30,297 bases of DNA, from assembly GCA_027575805.1 (NCBI GenBank), contig JANBPU010000197.1:1-30297 (forward strand), written 5' to 3'. The stretch is from Mycoemilia scoparia. Lineage: Eukaryota; Kickxellomycota; Kickxellomycetes; Kickxellales; Kickxellaceae. The translations under genes were made by a program, and so were the position numbers. A model generated the notes under the pieces. That model had not been told where the DNA came from. It did no database searches and saw nothing but the letters and a program-made list of their open reading frames with translations. Positions 30,094-30,297 of this stretch are shown piece by piece. The first letter of the stretch is position 1. Every line of letters begins with the position of its first letter.

Positions 30094-30297
30094 ACTTTCA
30101 AGAAGAGATGTAGTGTTCTTAGGTTCAGAACTATACTTTTTTGTTTGTGTGTTTGTTTTGATTGGCTATATTAGTTTGATGGGTTTTAGATTGAATATAA
30201 TAACACGGAAAAATAAGTGAAATATTTTCCCAACTAGTATTGAAAAAGATACATTTCCTCGGAATGTAATATTGGTCAACAACATCAGACTTTGGTT

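Overview
The window looks like nuclear DNA from a filamentous fungus, most likely an early-diverging (Mucoromycota-type) lineage. The grounds are AT-rich DNA, short GT-AG introns (70-131 nt, with one of 837 nt), TATAAATA-type core promoters, proteins full of polyQ/N/H/S tracts, a fungal RCK2/Srk1-type kinase, and a DIRS-like retroelement. I infer the lineage; no marker gene fixes it.

Region 1-5.9 kb is a repeat island. Four copies of a roughly 400-bp inverted repeat ending in TGACAGRCCA lie here. One pair encloses a 2.03-kb element (3310-5341) that carries a three-exon gene with a coiled coil and a Ser/Arg-rich tail. Two outward-facing copies bracket a decayed DIRS-like gag-RT remnant (901-2570). 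A broken sister of the 2-kb element runs off the left edge. At 5720-5855 lies what looks like one end of a CACTA-type DNA transposon.

Region 5.9-12 kb carries an unrecognised minus-strand gene (5927-6676), an unrecognised two-exon gene (7972-9356), and a clear five-exon TRM82/WDR4 gene (9931-11989), the WD40 subunit of the tRNA m7G46 methyltransferase. One TRM82 intron appears to use a GC donor. From 12 to 13.6 kb there are only short mobile elements and coding debris.

Region 13.8-17.8 kb is an RCK2/Srk1-like MAPK-activated protein kinase on the minus strand. Its glycine loop is split by an 837-nt intron. About 5.4 kb without a convincing gene follows (17.8-23.2 kb).

Region 23.2-30.3 kb carries a frataxin-like gene broken by two close frameshifts, a small secreted protein with a CBM19-like cysteine module and an acidic tail, an unrecognised nuclear-looking repeat protein (minus), and a complete five-exon RNF115/126-type RING-H2 ubiquitin ligase (minus).

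Two dispersed short repeat families run through the gene-bearing part: a MITE with CATATGGG...TTTTTGAAGGG inverted ends (five copies), and a roughly 100-140-bp SINE-sized repeat (five copies, perhaps six). The genes belong to unrelated pathways: tRNA modification, stress signalling, iron-sulphur metabolism, cell wall or secretion, and ubiquitination. Nothing suggests an operon or a metabolic cluster.
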